Below, piece by piece: positions 24,887 through 24,952 of a DNA stretch of 24,952 nucleotides. The stretch spans positions 1 through 24,952 of the forward strand of contig CAZFSR010000018.1 in NCBI GenBank assembly GCA_964521575.1, written 5' to 3'. The first letter of the stretch is position 1; every line of letters begins with the position of its first letter. The notes below the pieces were generated by a model that worked only from the letters and a program-made list of their open reading frames with translations, had not been told where the DNA came from and ran no database searches. This DNA comes from 79-D21 sp964521575. GTDB lineage: Bacteria > Synergistota > Synergistia > Synergistales > 79-D21. Position numbers and translations under genes: made by a program.

Positions 24887-24890
24887 CCAC
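24858..24890 (-). pseudogene. 3' tip of a second SLH-porin gene, truncated
   Basis: Minus-strand reading gives VVWFRTTVNF and a stop, matching the last residues of the porin at 20548-22017 (MIWFRTTVNF). Further upstream the frame meets a stop almost at once and runs into the 55-bp terminal repeat, so only about ten codons remain. Either a mobile repeat interrupted a paralogous porin, or the assembly joins the porin end to the repeat wrongly. Confidence 0.7.
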
Positions 24891-24897
24891 AAACTAT

Positions 24898-24952
24898 TGG
24901 GGTCAGACCTCATCTATAGTGGAGAAGTCCAAACAAATGAACCCGGGGAGCC
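24898..24952. repeat. Right copy of 55-bp terminal inverted repeat
   Basis: Exact reverse complement of bases 1-55. Starting at TGGGGTCAGACCTCATCTAT it runs out of the window. Seven bases (24891-24897) separate it from the end of the recognisable porin remnant. Confidence 0.9.

Noticed and set aside
1..24952. CRISPR arrays, tRNA or rRNA genes, intact transposase genes
   Set aside because: No regularly spaced repeats, no cloverleaf or rRNA-like stretches and no transposase domain were seen on either strand.

Overview
This is a GC-rich (roughly two thirds G+C by eye), gene-dense bacterial window, most likely from Synergistota. Two independent markers support this. One is a small secreted protein whose C-terminus is a glycine run plus Cys, a hydrophobic helix and terminal arginines, which is the Synerg-CTERM sorting signal. 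The other is an SLH-domain plus coiled-coil outer-membrane porin of the type that phylum carries. The gene content fits an amino-acid-fermenting Gram-negative cell.

Layout. 1-55 and 24898-24952 are a perfect 55-bp inverted repeat at the two ends, probably the same dispersed repeat reached from both sides during assembly. 147-620 is a GNAT acetyltransferase. 645-3478 (minus) holds a YjbH-type outer-membrane protein and, upstream of it, the Synerg-CTERM protein, separated by a strong terminator. 3697-15557 (plus) is one tightly packed run: addB, addA, a 37-residue one-helix membrane protein not previously called here, a sodium:solute symporter, a membrane histidine kinase, an NtrC-type sigma-54 activator and a divergent rpoN. 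Four of these junctions overlap by 1-8 bases and the other two are separated by 3-4 bases. 15779-20488 (plus) is a 5-oxoproline operon: a divergent Nramp-family carrier, pxpB, pxpC, pxpA and a DUF1445/YcsI hydro-lyase, closed by a bidirectional terminator. 20548-24766 (minus) is a cell-surface region: glycosyltransferase, GDP-mannose 3',5'-epimerase-like gene with a one-base frameshift, a decayed FkbM methyltransferase, and the SLH porin. The last 150 bases contain the 3' tip and terminator of a second porin copy, cut off next to the terminal repeat.

How it fits together. AddAB would process DNA ends for recombination. The symporter/kinase/NtrC/RpoN genes look like a self-contained sigma-54 signalling unit, resembling a split version of CbrA/CbrB, where a symporter-like domain is fused to the kinase. 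The Nramp-like/Pxp/DUF1445 genes would import 5-oxoproline (inference) and hydrolyse it to glutamate. The right-hand genes would decorate or build the envelope, and show decay and duplication. The most interesting points are the symporter-HK-NtrC-RpoN cassette with its miniprotein, the metal-site-less Nramp carrier in the pxp operon, the plant-type GDP-mannose epimerase with a frameshift, and the porin-end duplication with a covarying terminator.
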